Positions 55,574-64,000 of a stretch of 64,000 bases of DNA are shown here, one piece after another. Under the pieces are notes generated by a model. That model was not told the DNA's origin and did not search any database. It saw only the letters and a list, made by a program, of their open reading frames with translations. Location: positions 54,581,553 to 54,645,552 of the forward strand of contig OZ035962.1 of assembly GCA_964034945.1 (NCBI GenBank). The letters run 5' to 3'. Numbering within the stretch: the first letter of the stretch is position 1; the number at the start of each line of letters is the position of its first letter. The stretch comes from Chrysopilus asiliformis (Eukaryota > Arthropoda > Insecta > Diptera > Rhagionidae). A program made the position numbers and the translations under genes.

Positions 55574-57327
55574 TTATTAATTGGTTCGAAAGTAGTGTTT
55601 GTTGTCTGGGTATTATTTGTTTGTGTGGAAAAATTAAAATTATTGTGTCGTTTGTTTTTAGATGGATCAGGTCTAGAATTTTCTTTCTCTGGTATATGTT
55701 TATTAATTGAATTAGGATTTAGTCCTTGTTGATGCGATTCGGATTGCTGGCTGTTATTAAATCTAGCATTATTAGCTGCTCGTAATCTACATTCTTCTAA
55801 CATGTGACCTATCTTATGGCAATAACGACAGATTGTAGGTTGTTGATTTGTTGGTCTTGAAGAAGATGACCATGTTTTTGAATTTACGGGTGTGTTTTTA
55901 GGGGGAAAATTTTGTTGACATTGTGAGGCTAAATGACCTGGTTTGTTACATTTGTAACAAATTAGATTTTGATTATTCCTATTAGACGCATAATGGGATG
56001 TTTCATATTGATTTCTTTTACTATCTATTCGTGTAGAATGTTCGGATATGTATTCGGTTATCGATTTTAGGGATTTTTGTGCGTAGATTTTTGCTAAGGT
56101 CTGTAATTGAGGGTCTGATAACCCGTCTTCGAAAATTTGAACCGCCTGGCTTTCATTGTCGTTGATGAGAGATTTTAGAAGGATTCTGTCGCTCGTATAT
56201 TTATACGTAGCTTCGTTTAATTCATTTAGTGTTTTTGTGACTCTATTTCCAAAATCTTTCGCTGATTCGTTGTGCATTTGTTTGAGACTTTGAAGTTGTT
56301 TTTGACAAACTGCCCTTGGTAAGTTATTACCGAAATTTTGCAGTAATAATTGCTTTAGCTCCGGCCAATTTGAAACTTCACTATATTTTAATAAATCGTA
56401 CGCTTCTCCGGAAAGTTTTGCCCTTATGAGATTTAGAAGTGCTCTCGATTCATTTTCGCAGTTGGTTGTTTTGTATATTTCATCACTGCATGAAATAAAT
56501 TTGTGAAGGTATTTCTGATTCCCATGAAATTCAGGGATAATTGAATTTGCAATTGCTATAGAAAAATCGGGTTTTCTTTCGAATTCTTTATTTTGAATCG
56601 TGGTTGCCGTTGAGGCTTGTGAGAAATTGTTCTCGAGTTCTTCGCGTAAAGTGATCATCGTGGTTTTAAAAATAGATTCCGTGGAATCGAAAATGTTGTT
56701 TACAAAATAGGGATCGCTTTGATCGATTTCTTCTTCTTGATCTAATATTATATCTGTGTGGATATTTTCAAATTTTTGATAGTATTTTTCGAGGAGGGCA
56801 ATATTTTGTTCTAGAAAGTTTTTGCTATGTGCTTCTGTATTTACTACGTCATCTGCAATCTTTTTTATTTGATTGCTGTTAAAAGTTTGTAGCCTAATTT
56901 TATTTTTTAATGTGTTTTTAGTGGAATCTGTCAAATTTAATTCTGAGGGGTCTTCATTGGCAAGAATTGTTTTTGTTGGAGCTTTTATATTGAATTTACT
57001 TTTTTGTAATATGGAAGGTGATCGTTGTCTGTCGGCCAACGCAGTTCTGGTAGTTGAATACCAATCATCACCTTTGTCAAAAACATTATGGCTGAAATAC
57101 TCGTGATTAGAGTCGAAATCTTTGTGATTTCGTATTTCTTCGTCGGTTTTTTGAAATTTTGTCCAAAGGCTCTCTAATTTTTCTATTTTATTTGAAAGAT
57201 ATGTCGGGGTTATATTAGATTTTCCTGCCTTTCTGTAGTTGTCGTATATTTTTCTAATGTCGTCTACGATATCTATTTGGGTAGCACAAAGTTCAGGGAA
57301 ATTTGTTACGTTTTCTGATTCCGACAT
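55453..57327 (-). CDS. gag: Gag of errantivirus-like element
   Basis: 624 codons from ATG 57327 (MSESENVTNFP); an upstream in-frame TTG at 57357 is a less likely start. The N-terminal ~240 residues are helical and charged. The capsid region (~res 260-430) has IPEFHGNQKYLHKFISCSDEIY and the ARLSGEAYDLL-type helix seen in gypsy Gags. Two CCHC knuckles follow: CYKCNKPGHLASQC (~res 458) and CRYCHKIGHMLEEC (~res 505), for RNA packaging. The tail is Asn/Gln/Ser-rich. The 3' end overlaps pol by about 120 bp in the -1 arrangement with a GGGAAAC heptamer. The frame is intact. This protein assembles the capsid. Confidence 0.93.
   Translation of the reverse strand: MSESENVTNFPELCATQIDIVDDIRKIYDNYRKAGKSNITPTYLSNKIEKLESLWTKFQKTDEEIRNHKDFDSNHEYFSHNVFDKGDDWYSTTRTALADRQRSPSILQKSKFNIKAPTKTILANEDPSELNLTDSTKNTLKNKIRLQTFNSNQIKKIADDVVNTEAHSKNFLEQNIALLEKYYQKFENIHTDIILDQEEEIDQSDPYFVNNIFDSTESIFKTTMITLREELENNFSQASTATTIQNKEFERKPDFSIAIANSIIPEFHGNQKYLHKFISCSDEIYKTTNCENESRALLNLIRAKLSGEAYDLLKYSEVSNWPELKQLLLQNFGNNLPRAVCQKQLQSLKQMHNESAKDFGNRVTKTLNELNEATYKYTSDRILLKSLINDNESQAVQIFEDGLSDPQLQTLAKIYAQKSLKSITEYISEHSTRIDSKRNQYETSHYASNRNNQNLICYKCNKPGHLASQCQQNFPPKNTPVNSKTWSSSSRPTNQQPTICRYCHKIGHMLEECRLRAANNARFNNSQQSESHQQGLNPNSINKHIPEKENSRPDPSKNKRHNNFNFSTQTNNTQTTNTTFEPINNTSNQGNPYQREIELGTLSRIQTKAQVHSNPNQISIVELE
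55555..55561 (-). promoter_or_regulatory. -1 frameshift heptamer in gag/pol overlap, errantivirus
   Basis: The minus strand reads G GGA AAC with GGA and AAC as gag codons, the correct X XXY YYZ phase. It lies 12 nt inside the 5' limit of the open pol frame (pol-frame stop at 55574-55576) and ~100 nt before the gag stop. Strong candidate for Gag-Pol production. Confidence 0.72.
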
Positions 57328-57464
57328 TTTTGGTAAGGGAAAAGGTTGAACTTCCAAGGAACTTGAGATTTAGCACAACAATTTTAAATTTAAAAGGAAT
57401 GTTTTCAATTAATATTTACTTACAATTTTTTTTTGTTGACTTTTAAATGATGAATTTTGTTGAT

Positions 57465-58030
57465 TTTTAAATGATGAAATGGAAAAATGTTGCTTACGCT
57501 GCTGTTGTCCGTTTTTCCGCTGCCACTTTTAAATGATGAAATGGAAAAATGTTGCTTACGCTGCTGTTGTCCGTTTTTCCGCTGCCACTTTTAAATGATG
57601 AAATGGAAAAATGTTGCTTACGCTGCTGTTGTCCGTTTTTCCGCTGCCACTTTTAAATGATGAAATGGAAAAATGTTGTTTCTGCTGTTGTTCGTTTTTC
57701 CGCTGGCACTTTTAAATGATGAAATGGAAAAATGTTGCTTACGCTGCTGTTGTCCGTTTTTACGCTGCCACTTTTAAATGATGAAATGGAAAAATGTTGT
57801 TTCTGCTGTTGTTCGTTTTTCCGCTGGCACTTTTAAATGATGAAATGGAAAAATGTTGCTTACGCTGCTGCTGTTCGTTTTTCCGCTGCCACTTTTAAAT
57901 GATGAAATGGAAAAATGTTGTTTCTGCTGTTGTTCGTTTTTCCGCTGGCACTTTTAAATGATGAAATGGAAAAATGTTGTTTATGCTGTTGTTCGTTTTT
58001 CCGCTGCGTTTTCTTCTGTTGTTCGTTTTT
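57465..58030 (-). repeat. ~60-bp leader repeats carrying primer-site-like cores
   Basis: Nine copies of a 59-65 bp unit between the primer site and gag. Plus-strand units read CTTTTAAATGATGAAATGG, AAAAATGTTG, then CGTTTTTCCGCTGCCA. On the minus strand each unit thus carries GTGGCAGCGGAAAAACG or a one-base variant (GCCAGCGG), nearly the PBS plus following bases (TGGTGGCAGCGGAAAAACG). Two unit types (CTTACGCTGCTG and TTTCTGCTG) partly alternate, indicating two-unit amplification. Confidence 0.92.
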
Positions 58031-58042
58031 CCGCTGCCACCA
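58031..58042 (-). promoter_or_regulatory. Primer-binding site, tRNA-Leu
   Basis: The minus strand reads TGGTGGCAGCGG three bases after the 5' LTR. It is complementary to the 3' end of tRNA-Leu(AAG) including CCA, as I recall that tRNA. Confidence 0.78.
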
Positions 58043-58045
58043 AAT

Positions 58046-58722
58046 TGTTATATTAAGTTAACCGCTTATATTAGGTTAATCGCTGCCACCAAATTGTTAT
58101 AGCGCTGCCCAAATTTGTTGTATTAAAATGTTGACCGCTGGGACCAAATTCGTTGGAATGTGACACAAATGGATAGAATTTTGTTTAAACACCTTTAATT
58201 TCTTTGCAACAATTTTATTATTTTATTAACCTTTTTTAAAATTAACAATTTTATTATTTTATTAGCCTTTTTTAAAATTAACAATTTTATTAGCCTTTTA
58301 ATGTTTCCAACAATATTTAGATATCTCAAAACACACACTCAATCTCCCGCTTCTTAAAGAATTATTCGATTGCAATTCAACGTTAAAAAAAACCGCGAGT
58401 CAAACTTAAGAACCAACTGCTATTACTCCAAAAACCGAACTCTTCAAATCTTAATCGCGACCTGTCTACTCTGTGGATGGTATTCGAGTCTCTTGTCTTG
58501 CTAAATTTTTATATCTAGGGAAAAGATTTTATCGGAAGATCGCTTGGACATTTGATCCAAGCGTCTGGAGTTTGAAATAGGAGATTAAGTACGTGTCGTT
58601 TGATGAATTTTATGTGCACAAATCACATGTTTATCTAGAATAGACAACGTGATTTATGGAGTCTGGGAAAATTGGAGTTAAAGGAATGTTGAAATGGAAT
58701 GCATGTGACTTGCACTACAACA
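58046..58722 (-). repeat. 5' LTR of the errantivirus-like element
   Basis: 677 bp, same as 44585-45261 by eye. It carries the promoter (minus-strand TATAAAAATTTAGC) and abuts the satellite at CCTC. Confidence 0.95.
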
Positions 58723-58772
58723 CCTCAGGTATTATCCCTCAGGTATTATCCCTCAGGTATCATCCCTCAGGT
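58723..58772 (+). repeat. 14-bp satellite, segment 6 (plus orientation)
   Basis: About 3.5 units separating the errantivirus from element C; flanks both target duplications (CCTC and AGGT). Confidence 0.95.
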
Positions 58773-58944
58773 TGTGGCGACACTGTAAAATTATTATTTA
58801 AGTTACCTTTTAATCTAGTAAGTTTTTACTGTGTAACCGTTTTGTAATTTTAAATTTTTATTATATGATTGTCAACCGTCGACTCAACAACTTAAAAAGT
58901 TTTATTAAAATTAAAAAATAAATAAATGAGTTTAAATACCTACA
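58773..58944 (+). repeat. 5' LTR of element C
   Basis: 172 bp, TGTGGCGACACTG to ATACCTACA; matches 63303-63474. Confidence 0.93.
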
Positions 58945-58947
58945 ATT

Positions 58948-58960
58948 TGGTGACCCCGAC
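58948..58960 (+). promoter_or_regulatory. Primer-binding site, tRNA-Trp
   Basis: TGGTGACCCCGAC, 13-base complement of the tRNA-Trp 3' end, three bases after the LTR. Confidence 0.88.
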
Positions 58961-59265
58961 AAGGAAAAAGAACATCGTAAGAATTTAAAAAACAGAAATT
59001 TGAAAAAGAAGACGAAAATTCCACAATCATCAATATTTTAAAAAAATCAAAAGAAGAAACCAAAAGAATTTTAGAGAACGAAAATGAAAATACAACATTC
59101 AACATTTTTATGGAAGTAATTTTTCAAAACTTCATTCAAGAAAAATACTTTTCTTCAAAACAGGACGAAATTTAATTTTTCAATTAAGCCAAATTTTTCA
59201 AGACTTCTTCTCAAAACGGATTCAAAGAAGCTCAGTTCATTATCTTGTTTATTCAAGCCGAGTTT
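58961..59265 (+). other. Leader of element C and gag deletion junction
   Basis: Untranslated leader, A-rich, homologous to 13490-13676 of element A in its second half. At about 59266 it jumps to sequence equivalent to 16781 of A, with GTTTT/GTTAAC overlap at the joint. Confidence 0.8.
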
Positions 59266-59416
59266 TGTTAACAAACAAAACAATAAATCACGTAATCGGT
59301 CTTCTAGTTCTTCTGATAAATCAAAATCATTGTGCTGGTATCATTTTAATTTTGGGGAAAAAGCTAAAAAATGCATTTCTCCCTGTAATTACACGAACAA
59401 CAGTTCGGGAAACTAA
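59266..59416 (+). pseudogene. Gag remnant of element C (CHCC finger only)
   Basis: Only the basic Ser/Arg linker and CWYHFNFGEKAKKCISPC finger remain, ending at TAA 59414-59416. The whole capsid domain is deleted, so the element cannot build particles by itself. The remaining frame has no suitable start codon. Confidence 0.85.
59407..59413 (+). promoter_or_regulatory. -1 frameshift heptamer at gag stop, element C
   Basis: G GGA AAC immediately before the gag TAA, identical in sequence and position to element A. Confidence 0.7.
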
Positions 59417-59427
59417 ATGGTTCATCG

Positions 59428-62400
59428 TTGATGGCGACAGACGATGCAACCATTAAAAGTTGTCGTCTTTTTCTTTATGATGACTTAAGTAAAATGCATT
59501 TTTTGATAGATAGTGGTGCCGAAGTTTCGGTTATTCCTTCTTGTCGTTTCGATAAAAAATGCATATCAAATTTTAAACTTTTTGCTGCTAATTCAACCAA
59601 AATTAATACTTATGGTACAAAATTAATTACGTTGAATTTGGGCCTAAGAAGAAAATTTTTGCATTCATTCATTATTGCTGATGTTTCCAAACCAATTATC
59701 GGTGCAGATTTTTTAAATAATTTTGGATTATTACTTGATATTCGTAGAAAGAAATTAATAGATCCGTTAACTAACTTAAATGTTAATGCAAAATTAGTTT
59801 CTGGTCCATCATCTTCAATTTCCACTATGTCTGATAAAATATTAGACCCTAGAATTTCATCACTTTTGAACAAATTTAAGTCCATTACAGATCCAAATAA
59901 TTTTTCGAAAGATGTTAAACATGAAGTTGTTCATCACATCGAAACTAAAGGTCCTCCAATAAATTCTAAAGTACGTCGATTATCACCTGAAAAATTACAG
60001 GCTGCTAAATTAGAATTCGAATATTTGTTGGAACAAGGTATTTGTCGTCCTTCAAAAAGCGAATGGTCTTCTCCACTGCATTTAGTGAAGAAAAAAAATG
60101 GTGACTGGAGACCTTGCGGCGACTATCGCAAACTTAATAGTATTACTGTTCCTGATCGTTATCCTATTAGCTATTTACAGGATTTTTCTGCTCAGTTAGC
60201 AGGTTGTTCGGTTTTCTCTTCTTTAGATTTAGTTAAAGCATACCATCAAATTCCTGTTCATCCAGATGATATTAAGAAAACAGCAATCTGTACTCCTTTC
60301 GGCTTATTTGAATTTGTCAGAATGACTTTTGGATTCAGAAATGCTGCCCAAACTTTTCAACGTTTTATAAATCACGTTTTAAAAGACTTTAATTTTTGTT
60401 ATGTTTATATTGATGATGTTCTAGTATTTTCACATAATGAAGAAGAACATTTTCATCATTTAGAACTAATTTTCAAACGATTTTTTGAATATGGCTTAAT
60501 TGTTAATATTGAAAAAACTCTGTTTTTGCAAAAAGAAATACATTTTCTCGGGCATCTCATTTCGCCAAAAGGTATTCTTCCAATAGCTGATCGAATTAAG
60601 GCAATTTGTGATTTTACTCGTTCAGAGACAGTCAAAGATCTTAGACGATTCTTGGGTATGATCAATTTTTATAGACGGTTCATTCCAAATGCTGCACAAG
60701 ATCAATTAAACCTTAACAAATTTCTCGAAGGTAGCAAGAAAAATGATCGTAGAAAAATTGATTGGACCGAACCAACCATAAATGCATTTGATCTTTGCAA
60801 AGAAAAGCTTTCTAAAGCTACTTTGCTTGTCCATCCTTCATCAACTGCAAAATTATCTGTGATGGTAGATGCTTCTGATAAATCTCTTGGAGCTGTTGTC
60901 CAACAATTTATAGACGGAGATTGGTGTCCACTAAGTTTCTTTTCGGTTAAATTAAATACGGCACAACAACGTTATAGTGCCTACGACAGAGAGCTTTTAG
61001 CTGCTTATTCGGCTATTAAACACTTTAGATTTATATTAGAAGGTCGCGAATTTACACTTTTTACGGATCACAAACCATTGATTTATGCTTTTCATCAAAA
61101 TTTAGAGAAGGCTTCTCCTCGTCAAGTTCGTCATCTTGATTTTATCGGTCAATTCACTACAGACATTCAGCACATTCCAGGCAAAGATAATGTCGTAGCC
61201 GATACTTTATCACGTGTAGACTCTATTAATATTCCTGAGTCAATTGATTTTGCTTTAATTGCAGATGCTCAGAATGGAGATACAGAACTTACATCTCTTT
61301 TAGACGGCAATACTTCTCTAAATTTGGCAAAATTTCCTGTTTTAGGTTCTGATAAATTTATTTGGTGTGATAATTCTTCTGGAGTAATTAGACCTTATAT
61401 TCCACAAAATTTCAGAAATTCAATTTTTCAAAATATACATAATTTATCGCACCCTAGCATTCGAACTACAGTAAAAATGGCATCTCAAAAATTTATTTGG
61501 CCTTCTATTAATAAAGATATTCGAGATTGGTCTAAAAATTGTTTAGCGTGTCAAAAATCAAAAATTTCTCGACATGTTAAAAGCGAGACTGGCAAATTTC
61601 CTTTAGTAAGTGAACGTTTTCAACACATTCATGTAGACATTGTAGGTCCTTTACCATCGTCAGAAGGTTTTCGTTATTGTGTTACTATTATGAATCGTTT
61701 TACCCGTTGGCCTGAAGTCATACCCATCAAAGATATTTCTAGTGAAACTGTGGCTAACGTTATTTTTAGAGACTGGATATGTAGATTTGGTGTTCCAAAT
61801 ACTATCGTTACAGACCGTGGTACACAATTCGAATCAGAATTATTTAGAGAACTTTCTAAATTATTAGGTTTTAAACGAAATCGTACTACTGCATACAATC
61901 CAAAAGCGAATGGCTTAATAGAACGATTCCATAGAACTCTTAAATCTGCTATTATGTGTCATAGCGAAAGTAGTTCTTGGACTAGATCATTACCCGCAGT
62001 TCTTTTAGGATTACGAACTACTTATAGGGAAGATTTTCAAAGTTCTTCAGCTGAATTAGTTTATGGAGAAAATATTCGTTTACCTAGTGATTTTCTTAAT
62101 TCTTCACCCAAAGTTGAATTTCAAAATCATTTTATAAATAAATTACGTGAACAATTTGTTAACATTCGACCGGTTTCATCTACGGATCATTCAAGGAAAT
62201 CAATTTTTGTTTTTAAAGATTTAAATTCTTGTTCTCATGTGTTTTTAAGGACAGATGCTGTGCGATCTTCCTTACAAACACCGTATTCAGGGCCATATGC
62301 TGTTTTAGAAAGAAATAATAAATATTTTTTGTTAAATATTAAAAACAAAAATGTTACGGTTTCAATTGACAGACTTAAACCTTGTTTTTCGGATAGAATT

Positions 62401-62436
62401 TATGACTTAGACCAGACGTGGGCAAGAGAAAATTAA
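59428..62436 (+). CDS. Pol of element C, open reading frame
   Basis: 1002 codons without a stop. Protease [13 protein letters not shown] (Asp at ~res 28); RT with fingers [23 protein letters not shown] region and [12 protein letters not shown] (~res 323-334); RNase [14 protein letters not shown] and [10 protein letters not shown] (~res 545); integrase with HNLSHPS...CLACQKSK finger and DDE residues in HVDIVGPLP (~735), VTDRGTQFE (~794) and NGLIERFH (~830), spacing near D-58-D-35-E. It ends with [11 protein letters not shown], then about eight codons read from a hAT element before the stop. About 30 natural C-terminal residues are displaced to 63145-63249. Best-preserved pol of its family here; possible activity only with Gag supplied in trans. 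Confidence 0.93.
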   Translation: MMATDDATIKSCRLFLYDDLSKMHFLIDSGAEVSVIPSCRFDKKCISNFKLFAANSTKINTYGTKLITLNLGLRRKFLHSFIIADVSKPIIGADFLNNFGLLLDIRRKKLIDPLTNLNVNAKLVSGPSSSISTMSDKILDPRISSLLNKFKSITDPNNFSKDVKHEVVHHIETKGPPINSKVRRLSPEKLQAAKLEFEYLLEQGICRPSKSEWSSPLHLVKKKNGDWRPCGDYRKLNSITVPDRYPISYLQDFSAQLAGCSVFSSLDLVKAYHQIPVHPDDIKKTAICTPFGLFEFVRMTFGFRNAAQTFQRFINHVLKDFNFCYVYIDDVLVFSHNEEEHFHHLELIFKRFFEYGLIVNIEKTLFLQKEIHFLGHLISPKGILPIADRIKAICDFTRSETVKDLRRFLGMINFYRRFIPNAAQDQLNLNKFLEGSKKNDRRKIDWTEPTINAFDLCKEKLSKATLLVHPSSTAKLSVMVDASDKSLGAVVQQFIDGDWCPLSFFSVKLNTAQQRYSAYDRELLAAYSAIKHFRFILEGREFTLFTDHKPLIYAFHQNLEKASPRQVRHLDFIGQFTTDIQHIPGKDNVVADTLSRVDSINIPESIDFALIADAQNGDTELTSLLDGNTSLNLAKFPVLGSDKFIWCDNSSGVIRPYIPQNFRNSIFQNIHNLSHPSIRTTVKMASQKFIWPSINKDIRDWSKNCLACQKSKISRHVKSETGKFPLVSERFQHIHVDIVGPLPSSEGFRYCVTIMNRFTRWPEVIPIKDISSETVANVIFRDWICRFGVPNTIVTDRGTQFESELFRELSKLLGFKRNRTTAYNPKANGLIERFHRTLKSAIMCHSESSSWTRSLPAVLLGLRTTYREDFQSSSAELVYGENIRLPSDFLNSSPKVEFQNHFINKLREQFVNIRPVSSTDHSRKSIFVFKDLNSCSHVFLRTDAVRSSLQTPYSGPYAVLERNNKYFLLNIKNKNVTVSIDRLKPCFSDRIYDLDQTWAREN
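62405..62412 (+). repeat. Left 8-bp hAT target duplication
   Basis: ACTTAGAC, repeated at 63137-63144. Confidence 0.9.
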
Positions 62437-63136
62437 AACGGGCCAAACATATACCAACAAGCCAAAATAGACTTCAGAAAATCGAGTACACTGTGAGAAA
62501 ATGTCTTTTATAAAGTCCCGTCGCTGAAACATTTATTGTGCTGTGCGATATTTAAATTGACTACAAACGAAGCTTTTTTTTATTGCTTTCGAATTACATG
62601 ACTTAGTTTTCTGCTCTGGTGTAACATTAGCAGTGCATGTAGTTTTCTTTAGAAAGTCTTCTTTTAATTTTGCAAAAATTAATTTTCTCCTTTCACCATC
62701 AAAATCAAAATCCCTTTTGTGCTTGGCTACATAATGCCTTTGCATTGTATATTTTTTGATGTATGAAAGCTGAAGAAAACAAACCAAGCATTGTCCAAGG
62801 ATTTCTACAAAAAAAAATCCTCCTCCCATTGATCTTTGAAGTTTCTATTATTATAGAAACGCTTCATATTTATTTCAGTGTATATGCGCAAATAACAAAC
62901 ACAACCTACTTAGTGGAGTGCCTGATGGCGAATGACATGAAAACAACTCAGAGCGACCGATGGCTGTGATGTGTTTTCGCTCATCGCTGTGAAAGTAGAG
63001 AGTTACAAGCACTGTGTAAGCATGATACTAAATTTGGCCCAGTTGCAATTGTATTTGGCCCAGTTGCAATTGTATTATTTCGGTTCTCTCAAACTGGGCC
63101 AAATGGGCCAAAAAGGCCACACTTTGCCCATGTCTG
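62413..63136 (-). mobile_element. hAT DNA transposon, internally deleted
   Basis: Termini CAGACGTGGGCAA and TTGCCCATGTCTG form a 12/13 inverted repeat, flanked by a perfect 8-bp duplication ACTTAGAC: the signature of hAT elements. 724 bp is too short for a full transposase (normally >600 codons). Subterminal GGGCCAAA/TTGGCCCA motifs recur at both ends, likely transposase-binding repeats. Interrupts the pol C-terminus of element C. Confidence 0.9.
62533..62829 (-). pseudogene. hAT transposase N-terminal remnant (BED-like finger)
   Basis: About 98 codons on the minus strand. CLVCFLQLSYIKKYTMQRHYVAKH fits a BED-type zinc finger (C-X2-C ... H-X4-H) as found at the N-terminus of ZBED/GTF2IRD2-like hAT transposases, followed by a charged FDGERRKLIFAKLKEDF segment typical of that family. 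The RNase-H-like catalytic domain is absent. First ~12 residues are probably not native. Non-functional remnant. Confidence 0.72.
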
Positions 63137-63144
63137 ACTTAGAC
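63137..63144 (+). repeat. Right 8-bp hAT target duplication
   Basis: ACTTAGAC, exact match to 62405-62412; pol homology resumes here. Confidence 0.9.
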
Positions 63145-63249
63145 GAACCAGTAACAAGTGCTATTTCCAATACTATTCCCATTCGTCCTAATATTAACTT
63201 GCCAAAACATTCATCTTTCAAAGTTCGGTTTTCTTCTCGTTCCGGTTAA
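63145..63249 (+). pseudogene. Displaced C-terminus of element C pol
   Basis: EPVTSAISNTIPIRPNINL... to the stop at 63247-63249; matches the end of pol in element A (19920-20016). Separated from pol by the hAT insertion. Confidence 0.85.
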
Positions 63250-63289
63250 AGAAACAAAATTTTAGCTATTGATTTCTTTAATATTCACT

Positions 63290-63302
63290 GGGGAGGGAGT
63301 AC
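63290..63302 (+). promoter_or_regulatory. Polypurine tract of element C
   Basis: GGGGAGGGAGTAC immediately before the 3' LTR, same as in element A (20072-20084). Confidence 0.85.
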
Positions 63303-63474
63303 TGTGGCGACACTGTAAAATTATTATTTAAGTTACCTTTTAATCTAGTAAGTTTTTACTGTGTAACCGTTTTGTAATTTTAAATTTTTATTATATGATT
63401 GTCAACCGTCGACTCAACAACTTAAAAAGTTTTATTAAAATTAAAAAATAAATAAATGAGTTTAAATACCTACA
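63303..63474 (+). repeat. 3' LTR of element C
   Basis: 172 bp, same as 58773-58944 by eye. Followed by AGGT and satellite. Confidence 0.93.
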
Positions 63475-64000
63475 AGGTATTATCCCTCAGGTATTATACC
63501 TCAGGTATTATCCCTCAGGTATTATCCCTCAGGTATTATCCCTCAGGTATTATCCCTCAGGTATTATCCCTCAGGTATAATCCCTCAGGTATTATCCCTC
63601 AGGTATTATCCCTCAGGTATTATCCCTCAGGTATTATCCCTCAGGTATTATCCCTCAGGTATTATCCCTCAGGTATTATCCCTCAGGTATTACCCCTCAG
63701 GTATTATCCCTCAGGTATTATCCCTCAGGTATTATCCCACAGGTATAATCCCTCAGGTATTATCCCTCAGGTATTATCCCTCAGGTATTATCCCTCAGGT
63801 ATTATCCCTCAGGTATTATCCCTCAGGTATTATCCCTCAGGTATTATCCCTCAGGTATTATCCCTCAGGTATTATCCCTCAGGTATTATCCCTCAGGTAT
63901 TATCCCTCAGGTATAATCCCTCAGGTATTATCCCTCAGGTATTATCCCTCAGGTATTATCCCTCAGGTATTATCCCTCAGGTATTATCCCTCAGGTATTA
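63475..64000 (+). repeat. 14-bp satellite, segment 7 (plus orientation)
   Basis: About 37 units, mostly consensus, running off the window end. Confidence 0.97.

Larger units (their letters stand above)
44585..58722 (-). mobile_element. Errantivirus-like env-bearing LTR element
   Basis: A 14.1-kb minus-strand provirus (about 10.8 kb without the nested LINE) with 677-bp LTRs, a tRNA-Leu primer site, gag, pol, env and a purine tract. A CCTC duplication flanks it (44581-44584 and 58723-58726). The two LTRs look identical by eye, implying a recent arrival. Env is broken by a LINE and a frame break, so it cannot be infectious as it stands; gag-pol is open. It belongs with insect gypsy-type endogenous retroviruses. 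Confidence 0.95.
58773..63474 (+). mobile_element. CsRn1-type element C, gag-deleted, pol intact
   Basis: Flanked by AGGT (58769-58772 and 63475-63478), with 172-bp LTRs that look identical, a tRNA-Trp primer site and a purine tract. The leader is joined directly to the gag finger region: about 3.1 kb of element A sequence (including A's own insertion) between the equivalents of 13676 and 16781 is missing. Pol is open. A 724-bp hAT element interrupts the 3' end of pol. Same family as A. Confidence 0.93.

Noticed and set aside
62763..62969. Short plus-strand frames in the hAT element
   Set aside because: Opposite strand carries the BED-finger remnant; the plus-strand frames show nothing recognisable.

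Overview
The window is AT-rich, repeat-dominated eukaryotic DNA with no convincing single-copy host gene. The content points to an arthropod, most likely an insect, but I cannot name the species. The evidence is: Ty3/gypsy elements of the CsRn1 type (CHCC Gag finger, tRNA-Trp primer site), an env-bearing errantivirus-like element, APE-type LINEs, a Helitron, a hAT element, and a very AT-rich mitochondrial 12S rRNA insert. It reads as heterochromatin: a 14-bp satellite (plus-strand unit CCCTCAGGTATTAT) fills about 18 kb and is the landing site of most transposons in the right two thirds.

Layout. 1-4.5 kb: two long inverted-repeat (foldback) elements, a 120-bp tandem repeat, and the 5' part of a minus-strand gypsy element (LTR, tRNA-Arg primer site, small ORF, gag, start of protease). 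4.6-10.7 kb: a Helitron Rep/helicase gene split by a 2.8-kb non-coding insertion with a 17-bp target duplication. 11-13.5 kb: a short Helitron-like element, a solo-LTR candidate and a MITE-like element. 13.5-20.3 kb: decayed CsRn1-type element A, its gag broken by an unclassified insertion with arrays of short hairpins and two tandem cassettes of mini-introns. 20.3-36.2 kb: 14-bp satellite, interrupted by a 5'-truncated LINE, with a perfect head-to-head orientation switch at 30,830/30,831. 36.2-41.1 kb: CsRn1-type element B. 41.18-41.68 kb: a mitochondrial 12S rRNA insert exactly where satellite orientation flips back. 41.7-44.6 kb: satellite with a 1249-bp higher-order duplication. 44.6-58.7 kb: a complete minus-strand errantivirus-like provirus with 677-bp LTRs, interrupted in env by a 3.3-kb LINE. 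58.8-63.5 kb: CsRn1-type element C, with intact pol, most of gag deleted and a hAT element near its 3' end. Satellite continues to the window end.

How the parts work together. The LTR elements carry recognisable retroviral machinery: primer sites for tRNA-Arg, tRNA-Leu and tRNA-Trp, purine tracts, and the -1 frameshift heptamer GGGAAAC at the Gag/Pol boundary both in element family A/C and in the unrelated errantivirus. Three satellite insertions (B, C, errantivirus) have perfect 4-bp target duplications that differ from one another, so they are independent events. B and the errantivirus have LTR pairs that look identical by eye, suggesting recent insertion, although each carries coding damage. 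The satellite itself has been reshaped by segmental duplication and by inverted duplication.
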